Below, piece by piece: positions 63,700 through 64,000 of a stretch of 64,000 nucleotides of DNA. A program made the translations under genes and the position numbers. A model generated the notes under the pieces. That model searched no databases, was not told the DNA's origin, and was given only the letters and a program-made list of their open reading frames with translations. The stretch is from Aromatoleum toluvorans. GTDB lineage: Bacteria; Pseudomonadota; Gammaproteobacteria; Burkholderiales; Rhodocyclaceae. Positions within the stretch are counted from its first letter, which is position 1, and the number at the start of each line of letters is the position of its first letter. The DNA is taken from contig NZ_WTVN01000005.1 of the NCBI RefSeq assembly GCF_012910905.1, positions 62,001-126,000 on the forward strand, written 5' to 3'.

Positions 63700-64000
63700 T
63701 CATCCTGCGTGGACAACAGCGCCAGGCCGCCCGGCCGGAACCTCGCCGGACGACGTTCCCCCCACTTCCGGGGCATGATACAGCGGCCCGCCGGTGAAGG
63801 GGGCGAAGCCGGTCCCGAATATCACACCGGCATCGGCGAGATCCGCATCCGCGACCACGCTGGCGTCCACGCAGCGCCGCGCCGCCGCGACGAGCGGGGC
63901 GACGATGCGTCCGGCGAGCTCCGGCGGGACGGCCCCGGCCGCGCCCTTCTGAACCTTGCCGTCCGCCCAGCGGTAGTAGCCCTGCCCGCTCTTCCTGCCC
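63700..64000 (-). CDS. 3-hydroxyacyl-CoA dehydrogenase, C-terminal part (start outside window)
   Basis: The visible 99 residues read GRKSGQGYYRWADGKVQKG at the right edge, then PLVAAARRCVDASVVADADL and IFGTGFAPFTGGPLYHA, the C-terminal dehydrogenase domain of FadB/FadJ-type multifunctional enzymes. The stop is at 63700-63702. The remainder lies beyond position 64000. It heads the minus-strand cluster leading into the thioesterase 16 bp downstream. Confidence 0.85.
   Translation of the reverse strand, partial: GRKSGQGYYRWADGKVQKGAAGAVPPELAGRIVAPLVAAARRCVDASVVADADLADAGVIFGTGFAPFTGGPLYHAPEVGGTSSGEVPAGRPGAVVHAG

Noticed and set aside
63276-63776. Longer start for the thioesterase gene
   Set aside because: The upstream start lies inside the preceding dehydrogenase gene; the ATG at 63683 has a good ribosome site and fits family length.

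Overview
The window is high-GC chromosomal DNA from a betaproteobacterium, most likely Rhodocyclales (the Azoarcus/Aromatoleum/Thauera group). This is inferred from gene content and order: pilMNOPQ-aroK-aroB-dgt-gltB-gltD divergent from a PBP1A gene, cyaY/lptM/lysA, and ubiCA beside recG, plus Azoarcus-like beta-oxidation genes. No rRNA, tRNA or CRISPR array was seen.

Layout. 1-2.1 kb: end of an FMN-binding oxidase-like gene, an exported two-heme cytochrome c and a periplasmic FKBP isomerase, all on the minus strand. 2.3-8.3 kb: a six-gene Mrp Na+/H+ antiporter operon with fused A and B subunits, every junction overlapping. 8.3-11.1 kb: SRPBCC protein, an MCE protein plus auxiliary lipoprotein pair without its ABC transporter, and cytochrome b561. 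11.2-15.1 kb: a clearly AT-richer accessory island holding a broken dgkA at its edge, a possible integrase tail, a putative AbiC-type phage abortive infection membrane protein and a 596-residue membrane protein I do not recognise.

15.2-21.3 kb: glmU-glmS (UDP-GlcNAc synthesis), and divergently a MaoC-phosphotransacetylase fusion with ackA. 21.3-27.6 kb: gltBD glutamate synthase, with a diverged relic of a second gltD 3' end just beyond the gltD stop. 27.8-35.6 kb: pilMNOPQ (type IV pilus alignment complex and secretin), aroK, aroB and dgt in one minus-strand run ending in a strong terminator. 35.7-40 kb: PBP1A, cyaY, lptM, lysA. 39.9-43.7 kb: rfbBACD for dTDP-L-rhamnose plus a small unknown gene. 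43.8-54.3 kb: dacB, DUF4870 protein, ubiD, pyrF, a small exported protein, ubiCA, recG, ridA, fliW, SPOR and DUF2802 proteins. 54.4-56.9 kb: ElyC/YdcF-like protein, pirin, RutE-like nitroreductase. 56.9-64 kb: a fatty-acid degradation cluster (enoyl-CoA hydratase, thiolase, FadN-like two-function enzyme, FadL-type porin, thioesterase, and the end of another 3-hydroxyacyl-CoA dehydrogenase), interrupted by a 189-bp inverted-repeat element.

Most of the window is core metabolism and envelope biogenesis. The best candidate for something undescribed is the 11.4-15.1 kb island, where a putative abortive-infection gene sits beside an unknown multi-pass membrane protein.
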